A DNA stretch of 64,000 nt, from positions 7,857,852 to 7,921,851 of the forward strand of contig JAQFVV010006220.1 in the NCBI GenBank assembly GCA_028023455.1, given 5' to 3'. Source of the stretch: Epiperipatus broadwayi (Eukaryota; Onychophora; Udeonychophora; Euonychophora; Peripatidae). Numbering within the stretch: position 1 is the first letter of the stretch; every line of letters begins with the position of its first letter. Both the position numbers and the translations under genes were made by a program. This document shows, piece after piece, positions 13,441-24,290 of the stretch. A model generated the notes under the pieces. The model saw only the letters and a program-made list of their open reading frames with translations, was not told the origin of the DNA and ran no database searches.

Positions 13441-15940
13441 GTGTGTTAAATAGAATGAGAGGCTATTAAGAAACATTTAAATGTTTCTGTCAACAAAAGT
13501 ATTTAAAACTGCCAATAATTTCTCAAAAAATAAATGATTATATATAAGAAATATTAGCTAATATATCAAAGGATATAGTAAAACAGTCTTTATATAAACT
13601 GCTACATGGCAAATTCTTCTTCATTAGTGATCTTTTTAGAAAAACATGGTAGGAAAAGGCAATATTTACTAGGTTTACCAAATAGCCAAAAAATTTTCCA
13701 CCATTAGTCTTAGTATATATTCTTATATATTTTCTTCAAGTAGTTTAGATCAGCATTTAATGGGTCATGAATATGCAAATAAAAAAAATAAAAACATAAA
13801 TGATAGCAAAAATCTTTTTACATTTTAAGAAAATATTAGTATTAATAAAAAAAATTAGTAAGTAATATTATCTATGATTTGTGTAGTTTTCTCAAATTCA
13901 ATTGTAAATTTGAACTTAAATAATCATAATGTTAAATTTTGCTATTATTTTCAAAATGTAATTGTTCAAAAAAATTATAAGTTTTGCTTGTATTTCGTAT
14001 ATAAATAAAACCTTATTTGAAAAGTAAACACTTTTTTTTGGTAATTAACAAAATGTGTTAAGCTTTTAAAGTAAAAATTATTTGTTCATTATAAATATTA
14101 TCAAATTGATCTGAATGTATACATATATACAATACCATGCTGATGTAATATATTATAATTTATGTAATAAACATCTGAATTACAAAACTATTTCAATGAA
14201 GTCTATTGGGTCATGCAGCAAAAAGGTTGAGAAATTCTAGTTTAGATGACTTATAAAATGATTTTGCTTTCATTTCTTAGGGCTAAATTTATTTATAAAT
14301 ATTTTCCTTATTCTTTACCCAGTGTCTGGCTATTTTTAAGTTTTTGTGAGTATTACTAATTTGACATCTTCTCCCATCATTGCTTTTCTGTTTAAATCTA
14401 GTTATCATTTTTTTTTTAAATTATTGAAATTATCTCCTTCCTATAAAAATATTGTATCAGTATTTTTTGTTGTTGTTTTAAACTGCCATAATAATATCCA
14501 GAGATGCATTTATCATTATATATATATTTTCATTAAATAAATAATCAAATGACTTTATTGCTCAAGAGATAAGAAGTTGGAGCTTTGGAAGTGATAGAAC
14601 TGGTTTGATTTGTGCTTATAAACCCCCCCCTCCCTGCATGTACTTACATTTTTGGCTCTTACTGCTATTATTTCTATTTTCATTATAAACTTAAAATAAA
14701 AGAGATTTAATTTAAATCATTAGCTTTTTGCCAGAAATCAGATCCTACATTCCAGTACCAAAAGAGTTTCAACCCTTTCTGTTTCCTACTTTATTGTTTT
14801 AAAAATCCTTAATTAATCATCAATCAACCTTTTCTCCTACTTTTCAAGCCTCATATTCTCCATATTCTTTTTTTACACATCTTCCATAATTTGCCTGTGT
14901 TTAAATCTGCATCTAATTTATTTGTACTTGTCACAATTTTCTCAAAAAAAAAAAAAAACCTTTGGCTATTTTTTCTTTGAGTATTTCATCTCTTATTTTT
15001 CTAATTTCTATATATCTGATATTTTTTTTCAACTTATTTTTAAATCTATAACCTTAAAGAATCCAAAATTTTTTTGTCCCCATATTTCCTAATTGTTCAT
15101 ATTTCTGCTCCATATAAAAATATACTTCAAACAAAAGAACATTTATATATTTTATGGATTCACTTATTAAATAATTTGATTATTAAAAGTAACACACATT
15201 TACTTGTAAATACATTTATAAATAAAGTTAACAAATTAGATGAAAAAGAAAAGTTTATAGCAAATTTTAATAAAATTTTAGCATTTAAAAAAAAAAAAAG
15301 AATTAAATTTAAATACAAAACTAACAACAACAAAAAAAAAGGATTACTGAATCTAAAAGTTGTAGAATAATTGACAATATTTCAATTACTTAATAATGGC
15401 AAATACATATATAAAGAAAATATTTGTATTTATTTATGCTCTTTTCCTCTTAAAGACAATTTTTGATGATTATCAAATTTAAAGTTTACAACTAGCATTA
15501 AAAGAAATATAATAATTTTGAATGTAATAAAAAAATTACTAATTATTGTTATTTACTTAATTATAAATAAATAAAAAATACTAACCATTTTTATGTATTA
15601 GTAAATGATTTTGTAAAATAAATGATAGCTAAAATGCAATATTTATAAAGTAGATTTAAATATATAAACCTTATAGAAATTTTTCTATAATCTTAATTGA
15701 AGTTTCTATATATAAATCATTCAATTATGATTTTTAAACATATATTTAATTTTTTCATTGTTATTTTTCTCTCATCTGTCTTATTTCTTAATTTTGATTT
15801 ATAATCATCCACAATCCCCCCCCCCTCCTGACTTTTCACAGCATTCCAGATACTTTCAATTTTTTCATCATGTTTATTATCATTATATTCATTAGTAATA
15901 TTTAAATAGAAATATAGTATATATACTTAAGCTAGATGTA
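13441..15940. other. AT-rich non-coding stretch
   Basis: No gene seen. A fragment near 14569-14625 (containing GGAAGTGATAGAACTGG) resembles the ends of the SINE-like units at 37.6 and 38.0 kb. Runs of C occur at 14624-14631 and 15817-15825. The open frame at 15074-15370 is lysine/asparagine-rich low-complexity translation and is not supported as a gene. Confidence 0.45.
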
Positions 15941-16408
15941 ATTAGAGATTTGAACCCAGACTTTCAAGCTTTTTTCAGTCATCTACTCCATCTTATACAA
16001 CCAATATATGTGAAAAAGATAAATGATATCCAATTAATGCATTTTGCTTCAGCACTCATCACTTGGTCTGGATCATCATCTCCCACACATATATATAATC
16101 AATGCTCAGTTTATATTAAGATAGCAAATCTTCAAACTTTAATGGATAGGCAAGAATTGGAGAATGGAGAAGATTAAAGCCTGTCCATTAAGGTTTGAAG
16201 ATTTTCTATCTTAATATAAACCTAACGCTGATTATATATGGGTGGGAGATGATGATTTACACCAACTGATGACAGCTGGTTCAGCATGAAATACATATAT
16301 CGAAGATCATTTATCTTTTTTATATTATATGATTATGTTTATTGGTTGTATAAGATAGAGTGGTTGACTGAAGGGATCTTGAATGTCTGGGTTCAAATTC
16401 TCTCTAAT
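15941..16408. repeat. Fold-back element, family D
   Basis: Two arms, about 15941-16150 and 16180-16408, are imperfect reverse complements around a loop centred near 16165. Each outer end carries a tRNA B-box-like GGTTCAAAT motif (minus strand near 15950, plus strand near 16390). Each arm carries the CTGATGA/GAAA hammerhead block of family D. The unit shares sequence with 29680-29815, and its ribozyme block with 62954-63531. The head-to-head structure suggests insertion of two opposed units or an inverted terminal-repeat pair, as Penelope-type elements often leave. Confidence 0.7.
16261..16300 (+). ncRNA. Degenerate hammerhead ribozyme, family D
   Basis: The core CTGATGA (16266-16272) and GAAA (16288-16291) are both intact. 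The stem II arms CAGCT/AGCAT keep only three pairs next to the loop, and the stem I arm CCAA faces TCGA instead of TTGG. The opposite arm of the fold-back has a more damaged minus-strand copy around 16035-16070. Probably inactive. Confidence 0.5.
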
Positions 16409-17094
16409 ACTCCTTAGTAGTATAATCAATAGCTTCCTTAGAAACAGCATTGTTTTTTCACCAACATTGTTTATTTATCAAATCACTGTGCAAAACTTTC
16501 TCTTGCTTCTAAGCATTACCTACGTAATTACAACTTTTTATTACCAGAATAAAAAATTCTCATTATTTCATTATGATTTCACAATCTATTTATCTTGTTT
16601 TGCAGAGATCTATTATATGTAACTTCATATTTATTTTCAATCTCTTTTACCAATTCTAATATTAATCTTTAAATCTAAAAACTTTGATTAAAAATAAAAC
16701 TTTTGAAAAGATGGTGCAGAATTCTATTTGCCTTCTTTGTGTCTCTAATTTTGGGATTTCTTTACATATTTTTATAAGTTTCAGCTATGATGCAGTGAAG
16801 AAAAATACAAATTAAAAACAGACATTGCAAACTGAAATTAAACCATCTAACAATAGTATTTGTTTGAACTATTTAAGTCAAGTAAATTCATCTTTAATTT
16901 ATATCCAAGCTTATTATGAATCATAGATTAGATTATAATATTTTATATCTGTGAAAACTGGAAATATAGTAACTTCCTATATATTTACACAATCAAATAA
17001 GACTCTCCCATAAATATTATTATTTGATCTATGATTCTTATATAAGCTTGATTTATAAGCTATTATTAAATAGAAATATCTTCATCATAAAGGT

Positions 17095-17330
17095 TTTTGA
17101 TGTTGGACTATTTCCATCATCCAATATTAAATATTGAATGTCTTTAGAAAAATTGAACTTTATTTAAACTCATCAAATACATTTAACTGTTAAGTAATAG
17201 TGCATAGGATAGTATATAACACTACTCTGTGTGTTATTTCTAACAATTGAATGTATTTAAAAAGTTTAAATAAAGTTTGAATTTTTTTAAAGATATTCTA
17301 TATTTAAACTTGGATGGTGGAAATTGTCCA
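17095..17330. repeat. Fold-back element, family E
   Basis: Arms about 17098-17222 and 17235-17330 are inverted copies. The left begins GGACTATTTCCATCATCC and the right ends GGATGGTGGAAATTGTCC. Both share an AAACTTTATTTAAA block and an ATACATT(T/C)AA block with the composite at 22955-24385, so this is a shorter relative of that Penelope-like terminal repeat. No ribozyme core remains. Confidence 0.6.
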
Positions 17331-18925
17331 AAATATAATTATTACTAAAATGTCATTATCATAAATCTTCAGATAAAGTATGTGCTTTCTTTTATTTCAA
17401 TTATAGTTATTTTTTTCAACTTGATGACACAAAACAACATTTAAAAACAATTAACTCATGGGTTTTTTTTTCCAAGTATAATTTTGTCAATTATTAAGTT
17501 TTCCGCATTTCAAGAAAGATGAAAAAATAAAATAGACAAAGTGAAGAATTAAAAAATATGGGTGGACAAAAAGCTTTGGTAATAATGATATATATATATT
17601 GGTGGGAATTATAGAAAAAAGTGGAAAAGAAAATATGATTTTTTTAAAGAAAAGAAATAATTATGAAAATTTAAAGAATAAAGCAAGAGATAGAGAGATT
17701 TATAGAAGATGTTTAGAATGATGTATAAGATATCTTTGTTGAACAGAAGTTAGATGATAATAATCAACTGATCATCTAGTTTTCGATGTCTATAATTTTC
17801 TATTTAATTTATCTGAATCTTTTAGCATTTTCGGACTCTTCGCATAACATGGGCTTTGCTCTTCATAATTTTAAAATAAATCTCTCTCATATTACTTCTT
17901 TTTACACTCTTTCTTCTCGATCTCACTGGTTTTTTCTGATTATTAATTTATACTACAAGAAAATTAGCATTAATAAGCTTTGATTTTTTTTTTTCATAAA
18001 CATATATTTTCCATTTTTATTAGTGCATTCCTCACTTTTAAACTTCATTTTATCACAACCACCAATGTAAAGTAGACTATTCTTTCTTACTGTACAAGTA
18101 TTTCACAAACAACTTTCATTTATCAGGTGAGCGAAAGTCATTAAATACCTGGATCTCCATATCTATGTAGATTGTTTGATATTTTTTAATCATACTATTC
18201 TCTCATAAAATAAGAGTTTGATTTCTATTTTTAATAACTTGCAAAAATGTGTGAATAATATTTGTACTGTAGAAATATTTTCAAATTGTCTTTGGATAGT
18301 TTAACATATAATTTTTTTACTTTTTGCTTTTTTTGGCATTGATATGTTTCATTTTGATTATATATAAAGGAAATATTTATACAGTTGTAATTTTTTTTTT
18401 CAGACACAAATTACAAAAACATTGATTCGACGAACATTAGATGGCATCCTAACATTGACATAATTGTGACTTAATGATAATTAAATGGTTATTGCTTGGA
18501 AGTTTATATGAAAATTCATATAAAATTTAAGCACTGGAAGTGATAGAATTAAGCTTTCTACCACTGTTCTAAATTCATGCAGAATATAATTTTAAATTTA
18601 TGGAATAATAAATGTAAATTAAGTGATTATAAAAAACGGATTTTGGTTTTTATGTTGAATTGGATACTGATATAGACATTTAAAATTAAAAGTTATTGAA
18701 TGGGATAGATTATGTTATGGAAAGAAGATAGAAAGTTAAGTAAATTTGGAGTTTTAGAAGGCTAACAGGTTGTTTTTTTTTGATGTCAATAAAAAAGCTT
18801 TTCTTTGCATTGTAAATGTAAGAAGTTACTTTTATGTAATACTGATTGTAAACTAATGATGCCATGATATTAATTTAATTTTTAGAAACTTTTAATTTAT
18901 GTTATATCTTTACTGTTTATTTCAG
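17331..18925. other. Putative intronic sequence upstream of the ARFRP1 exon
   Basis: AT-rich sequence directly before the 18926 exon, with a T-rich stretch and the acceptor TTTCAG at its end. No further coding exon was recognised. Its upstream limit as intron is unknown because the preceding exon was not found. Confidence 0.45.
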
Positions 18926-19026
18926 GACTGTATGGATGTTAATGAAGTTAAGGATGTCTTTAACAAAAGTACTCATAAAATAGGTAGAAGAGATTGCCTC
19001 GTTCTTCCAGTTTCTGCTCTCACAGG
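18926..19026 (+). CDS. ARFRP1: ARFRP1, penultimate coding exon
   Basis: Internal exon of ARF-related protein 1, an ARF-family GTPase acting at the trans-Golgi in recruitment of ARL1, golgins and cargo sorting. The acceptor TTTCAG ends at 18925. Thirty-three complete codons read DCMDVNEVKDVFN, then KIGRRDCLVLP, then VSALTG. The donor GG|GTAGAT falls at 19026/19027, splitting a glycine codon. KIGRRDC and the SALTG (G5, guanine-base contact) blocks, in this order, match the ARFRP1 family rather than other ARLs. The preceding exon should end with the NKQD (G4) motif, but I could not find it in this window. The next exon joins in phase at 34473. Codon content and lack of stops contrast sharply with surrounding AT-rich DNA. 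Confidence 0.85.
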
Positions 19027-20389
19027 GTAGATTGTTTCAACATTTTATAGAAATTAGTGATATTTAAATATATTTTTTAATTTAATGCTGGAAAAAAAAT
19101 AAAAAAATGACTATTACTATATTTACAAATTTATGAAGATACATTTTCCATTATTGAAACAAGTGACCTATAATAAAAAATATTTATTATTTTAATCAAG
19201 GTGAATGGGCACTCTGTCACCTTGATAACAATATGCTGGGATATTTTGGCTTCTATTATCTTTTGAAATGTTCAATGTTCATAGTATCATAAAGAATTAA
19301 TTGGCAATTTTATTTAGTCCATAACTAGTTACATATATTTTATTAGCTAGAACTCTGATTTGAATTTGCATAAAAGTGGCTATGGTTACTGTTTTTTTTT
19401 TTCTGGAATATAATGATGGAGCCTCCTCATTTTTCCTGATTTTACTGAGGCATCAAAGATCTGTCAAATAGCATTTATAATGGTATGATATGAATATTAT
19501 TGCTATATGTTTATGTATTATATGGGAAATTTTCTGACCTCTGATTTGAGTAGATTTTCAGAAAATTGATAGTTATATGAATGATTTGCTCCATTTTATT
19601 TATTGTAATTGATATCTGAAATAATTTTGCATTTCAAGATTTGTTTGTCATCCCATTATATTGCCATTAATCCTAATTATGATTGCATTAATGGCATATG
19701 TATCATTGATATCAAGTTGTCACAATTTTATGTAGCTTTTTTTTTTTTAAGTTTTAACTTTTTATTTCAAGATACAGCAATTTGATGATGGTTGATGAAG
19801 TCTTAAATGTTTACATTTATTAGTAAACTCTACCTTCACCTTGGGATATGTTAAGTATCCTATAATCACTGGATGAGATTGTGTGCTTACACTTTCAAAT
19901 ATGATCCTAATGAAAAATTAATATCCTCTGCGATTAATTAATCATTGTGAGAGAGAAGTCCAAAAACATCAAATTACTTCTCTAGTCATTGTTTGATACA
20001 TTATTTATAAAGATAGTTAGTGAGTAAGTGTTTTATTTTTCATTAATCACTTGATGCTTATTTACTTTATTTTTGTATATGGCTGTTTTAATATGTATTG
20101 TTCTATTGTCATAAGTGTAGATACTTTTGGAATAAATTTATTTTTTAAAACTACAAAAACAATTTTTTGATATAGAAGACTGTTAAATTTTTTTAAAGTT
20201 TTTCTCTTTCAATAATACAGAGATGATAATTAAAAAGCAACTGTATTTTTTTTTTTTTTTAATAAATTAATGATTTATAGTAGATTTAGGAAAGTTAGCT
20301 GAGACATCTCTCACTCCCTTTCAATCTAACAATTATATGATTTCAAATTAACAGTCCTTAAACTTAGTTGATCACTAAAACTGAAGAAT

Positions 20390-21430
20390 ATTGATGTTAT
20401 AACTACTAATTTATTTACAAACTTTGCTTCTGATATAGAAATTGAAGATAGTTCAGTTGCTAGATCTAATGTGGTCAATATAGCAAAGAAATGTGTTCAA
20501 ATTTCAGAGTCTAATGTTGAACTAATCTGTAAACTACATTATTTTGAGAATTTGTATGTGTTATTTTAAAAAGATAAATATTAATGTTGGGTAGACTCTG
20601 CTGTTAGTCCCAGAGTTAATAAGAAAGAGGATCTTGCTGATATAAATAATACTAATTACATCTGTTAAATTACTAAAAGATGTTAAGAAAGAAAAAAAAG
20701 ATTGTTCAATAAGAGATAGTTAATAATTGCAAATGCTTTACGTTTTCAAAAGAAAAAAACAATATAAATCACAGAAGAGTTTTGTAATTTCTGATATTGG
20801 AAAAGTAAAAAAAAAAAAATGTCCAAAAGCCTTTATGAAGGTCAGTTGTTTTAATCCATCCTGTTCTCTGGAGATGTTGCTGTTCATGCTAATGTAAGAA
20901 ATAATTTTTCTTTTAAATCATCTTACATAAAAAAATTTTCACTTTCTAAAGAAATGCAGACTGATTTATGTAGTGAAGTTTATGATGTTTCTGCCTTAGG
21001 ATTTCAGATAACATTACATAAAGTGACAAAGCAAAAAAAAAAAAAAATCTCGATTCCAAAAACTTCCCCATCTTCGAATATCATAAAAGATTCAAAACTA
21101 GTTGTGTTCAATAGAATTTTACATTCACTTATGAAGTTTTGATTCCAAATGTTTTACAAACCTATGGAAAAAATAGGCACTATTTTGGAATTAAAAAGTT
21201 CTACCTTGAAACAATATTAAAAAAAAATAGTAACAACAAATTTATTTGAATGTGGAAAATCTTTAGATAATACATTGTACAAGTTGTTTTTTTTTGTACA
21301 TTATGTATAGATTGAATATAATAATAGTGATGTCATAAATGTGTTTGGATCAACACTTAACAGTTCATATGAAAATACACTGAAAATTTAAACATCCTGA
21401 ATGTTTTGATTAACTGGATCATATTGCTTT
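20390..21430 (+). pseudogene. Unidentified degenerate coding relic
   Basis: Several interrupted frames translate into protein-like sequence rather than low-complexity peptide: FASDIEIEDSSVARSNVV with IAKKCVQISESNVELICKL near 20425-20535, and KEMQTDLCSEVYDVSALGF followed by a lysine run and SIPKTSPSSN near 20950-21090. Stops and frame changes separate them. Composition (acidic/serine-rich, basic patches) is compatible with a LINE ORF1 or gag remnant, and the relic lies inside an intron on the same strand as the host gene. I do not recognise a family. A decayed retrogene is an alternative. Confidence 0.3.
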
Positions 21431-22724
21431 TATTAAAAAAGACTGATTCACAATTTCAAATGGTAATAAAAGAGAAGTACTTGGAAAATGATAACTAAGA
21501 GATAGATACACATACAAGAGGAGAGAGGTAAAGATGAATTAGAAGTGATTTGTTTTATTTTTGGGGAAAGTAATATATCATAGACAGTGATTACCTCTGA
21601 ATCAAAATTCTTTAAGTTCTGCTGTTTCTGAAGAAAAGAAACTCATTTAAAAACTTCATGAGATTACATCCAAGACAATAGAGCAACATAAAAGTGAAAG
21701 AACAAAGTGGCTTATCAAGACCAATCTGGACATAAAAGATTTGTGCTTAGATTAGTTTTGTTGTTAAGTAGTTTTTAGTTTTGTTTATATTCTTACAGGC
21801 TAGTCTTCAAAATGAGTTATTATTACACTGAAATATTATATGGCAATCATTCACATAAATATATTAATTGTTTTTTCTACGAAGATTTTCATGGCTACCA
21901 TTTTCTTTGGAAAAGAAACTGTTTAAGTGCTCCCTCCCCCACTGGATAAGAAAAGAAACTTGTTTTTGGTGCTAGATACCACAGACTTCCAGAGATTAGC
22001 CAATCCCTCTCGAAGTAATAATAAAGGATTTTAAGATGGAAGACTAATATGTACAGAAAAAAGATTGATAGCCTCACATTTAGAATTTCAAAATGATTTA
22101 GGATCTTTTGCAAGCTCTTCTACTGTTTAATTCATAGAAAACATACTTAAAATTTTGATAGTATGAGGTACAATTACTTTAACTACAGTTTGCTGTTAGT
22201 GCCTATTTTATGGATAATTGAATTGTAAAACAAAAATATTTGAGTTCATTGTAGAAATGAATGGTAATAAAGATCTTAAAATAATATAATTTTTTTAAAA
22301 AATGATTAGTACCATCTATATTTTTTTATGAAAAGACTGATGGTTAAAATTTCACAAAAACTGAACACTATGTTAAATTAATAGTGTAATGATTAACAAT
22401 TTAATAAAACGTACAAGAAACTACATTCTTACTGGAAACATTTACATATATTCCAAGAATGATGAAAGTATTGAAGATTGTAAATTTGTTACCTGGGTCT
22501 CAGTAGTAAATTATTAAAATTTTATAGCATCATATGTGATTAGGAAGACTATTCATATATTGATAAATGAACTTTAGAAAATATTACTAGAAGTAAGAAT
22601 GATGAACTAACTGAAGTCTAAAGAAAATACTGGGAATTCTTACTTTTTCTCAAATTCTAATAGGAAATAATTTTGTAATAAAGTATTATACAAATTAAGA
22701 AATTCAATTTCTAACAGTTAAGCC

Positions 22725-22830
22725 AGATCCAAAGAGATTGAAAATGACCCAGAAAAAAACCAGATGGATAGATGAAACAAGGAAGTTTTCTGGAATGATA
22801 TGAAGAAGTTTTGGATCAAAGAAATTATAT
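22725..22830 (+). mobile_element. RTE LINE scrap, copy 4
   Basis: About 100 bp matches the C-terminal region of the RTE copy at 12.1-12.3 kb in sense orientation: GATCCAAAGAGATTG, CCAGAAAAAAACC, and AGATGGATAGATGAAA encoding RWIDETRK. It ends before the usual microsatellite tail. Too short to define boundaries. Confidence 0.5.
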
Positions 22831-23246
22831 TATTAAACTTAACGTGATTTTTATTCAGCAGTGGATCAATAACAATTAAAAATGATTACATAAAATGTTT
22901 TGATAATATATTATAATTACATTTACAATTATTATTTATAATATTTATATGTTGGACTATTTCCATCATCTAATGTTAAGAAAAAAATTTAAACTTTATT
23001 TAAATTTTCAATTACATTCAACTGTTACTAATAACATATGGGGTAGTATATGTACAACATTTCGAATGTATTATTCTCCTCTTTACTTAAACCATTAAGC
23101 ATCACATGATCACATCTCCTATACTAGCACATTAATTGTTGATAAACAGAACAAAACTCTCCATACAGTATTGTCACCTGTGCTAAACAGAGTAATCAAT
23201 GGATGCCAGAAGGCTTGTGCATAAAATCCCTATCTAATGCCTACTC

Positions 23247-23305
23247 ATCCAATATCCCCAGACTAGTTTCTGGCTTGTGGCCTTCGTCAATGAGGAGCTT
23301 TGGAT
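23247..23305 (-). ncRNA. Hammerhead ribozyme motif, family B, left arm
   Basis: Mirror image of the right-arm motif on the minus strand: core TTGACGA then GAAA, with stem III ACTAGT and the GTC cleavage triplet. Stem I arms pair over 5 bp inside and 6 bp outside an internal loop. Core position C3 is T, and the closing pair of stem II is A·A, so activity is doubtful. Confidence 0.6.
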
Positions 23306-23335
23306 CTGAGAGCACTGCAGATGCAGTGCTCTCAG

Positions 23336-23394
23336 ATCCAAAGCTCCTCATTGACGAAGGCCACAAGCCAGAAACTAGTCTGGGGATATTGGAT
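23336..23394 (+). ncRNA. Hammerhead ribozyme motif, family B, right arm
   Basis: Stem I: ATCCAA (23336-23341) pairs with TTGGAT (23389-23394), and CCTCA (23346-23350) pairs with TGGGG (23381-23385), with an internal loop between. Core TTGACGA (23351-23357; C3 changed to T). Stem II GGC (23359-23361)/GCC (23367-23369) with loop CACAA. Core GAA at 23371-23373. Stem III ACTAGT (23374-23379), a self-complementary hexamer. Cleavage expected after C23380. The two-segment stem I is strong evidence for real ancestry; present activity is uncertain. Confidence 0.65.
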
Positions 23395-23639
23395 GAGTAG
23401 GCATTAGATAGGGATTTTATGCACAAGCCTTCTGGCATCCATTGATTACTCTGTTTAGCACAGATGGCAATATTGTATAGAGAGTTTTGCTCTGTTTATC
23501 TCCTCTTTACTTCAGGTATTGCTGGTCTGAACACTGACAATACTACCATAGGAATTGAACCTAAGATCTTTAGATGTTTGGATATTGAATTTTAAGAAAA
23601 CCAGAAATAGCAGACAAATTAAAGAAAATCTGCTATCAA

Positions 23640-24000
23640 TATAACATCAAAACAGTTTCCAGAACCATACCACACTACAAAGAATTCTAACATCTGCAAA
23701 GCCTAAACTTGTAATGCTGAAAACAAAAACTGCATCTATGAAATACCATGTTAATGTGGAAGGATATATATTGGTGAGATGAATCGTGCTATTGAAAAGT
23801 AATTTCAAGAGTACAAACTGATGATTACAAAAGAGAAACAGATGTGTCTAAAATAGCAGACTATGTATGTAACAATGAACATAGTTCAATTGAGAAAATA
23901 CAAAAATTTTGGATGGAGAGGAAAAGGTATAAGGAAGAAAATTCAAAGAAGCTGTTCACATGGCAATGGCAAATAATTCCCAAGTCAACCTAATGTGATT
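23640..24000 (+). pseudogene. Penelope-like GIY-YIG endonuclease relic
   Basis: With several in-frame stops and shifts, the + strand reads CIYEIPC-stop-CGRIYIGEMNRAIEK, then QEYKL, then ADYVCNNEHSSIEKIQ. That gives the GIY strand (IYEI), YIG strand (IYIG), the Arg-containing helix, and the H-x-C-x3-H-like metal or fold element of Penelope-like endonucleases, in order. This domain nicks target DNA to prime reverse transcription. It sits between the inverted arms of composite E in the same sense as the right arm's hammerhead-like block. The reading frame is broken at least three times, so no protein is made. Confidence 0.65.
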
Positions 24001-24111
24001 ATATATAATATCTGGAAACCACTAATTAATTTTGCTCTTAGGAAAAAATGGAGAACTCAGAAGGGTCATAATAGATAAGTATATAAAATTTTTCCTGACT
24101 GTTACCTTGGG

Positions 24112-24290
24112 CAGAATTGTTCAGTTGGTTAGAGTGTTATCTTAAAATTTCAATATCCAACAATCTAAAGTTTCGGGTTCAATTCCTATATTAATACTGT
24201 CTCTGGTAAGGCCAGTAACATCTGAGGAAGAGAGGACAATACCACCATTCGAAACATCAGGTATATACTAACCTGGGTGTTATTAGTAAC
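24112..24290 (+). mobile_element. tRNA-like unit fused to hammerhead-like block, family E
   Basis: An A-box-like TCAGTTGGTTAGAG (24121-24134) and B-box GGTTCAATTCC (24176-24186) lie at tRNA-like spacing, as in tRNA-derived SINE heads with RNA polymerase III promoters. Thirty-five bases later comes CTGAGGA (24222-24228) and, after a decayed hairpin, GAAA (24251-24254), the two halves of a hammerhead core. The tRNA-like part recurs in reverse in the left arm (23540-23600) and, with the ribozyme block, at 29040-29180. The tRNA part is too altered to be a working tRNA. Confidence 0.5.
24222..24266 (+). ncRNA. Degenerate hammerhead motif, family E
   Basis: CTGAGGA and CGAAAC are intact, but stem II is mostly unpaired and stem I is not convincing. 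A matching minus-strand remnant lies at about 23040-23085 in the left arm (ATTCGAAATG). Called because both copies are in the expected terminal-repeat position of a Penelope-like composite. Confidence 0.35.

Larger units (their letters stand above)
23089..23498. mobile_element. Fold-back (palindromic) element, family B
   Basis: A near-perfect palindrome with arms about 23143-23320 and 23321-23498, axis at 23320/23321, preceded by 54 unpaired bases (23089-23142). It is flanked by identical 14-bp direct repeats TCTCCTCTTTACTT at 23075-23088 and 23499-23512, which I read as a target-site duplication. That makes it a discrete insertion into the left arm of composite E. The identical 65-codon frames on both strands are only a consequence of the palindrome. 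Each arm carries a hammerhead motif. A related copy is at 43095-43540 and a relic near 28845-28920. Confidence 0.85.

Noticed and set aside
15074-15370. 98-codon lysine/asparagine-rich frame
   Set aside because: Low-complexity AT-rich translation without motif or splice context.
21890-21985. Possible hammerhead (CTGGATAAG...GAAACTTG)
   Set aside because: Core residues do not match CUGANGA and no stem II can form.
23203-23438. Identical 65-codon open frames on both strands
   Set aside because: Direct consequence of the palindrome; no start context, splice signals or domain.
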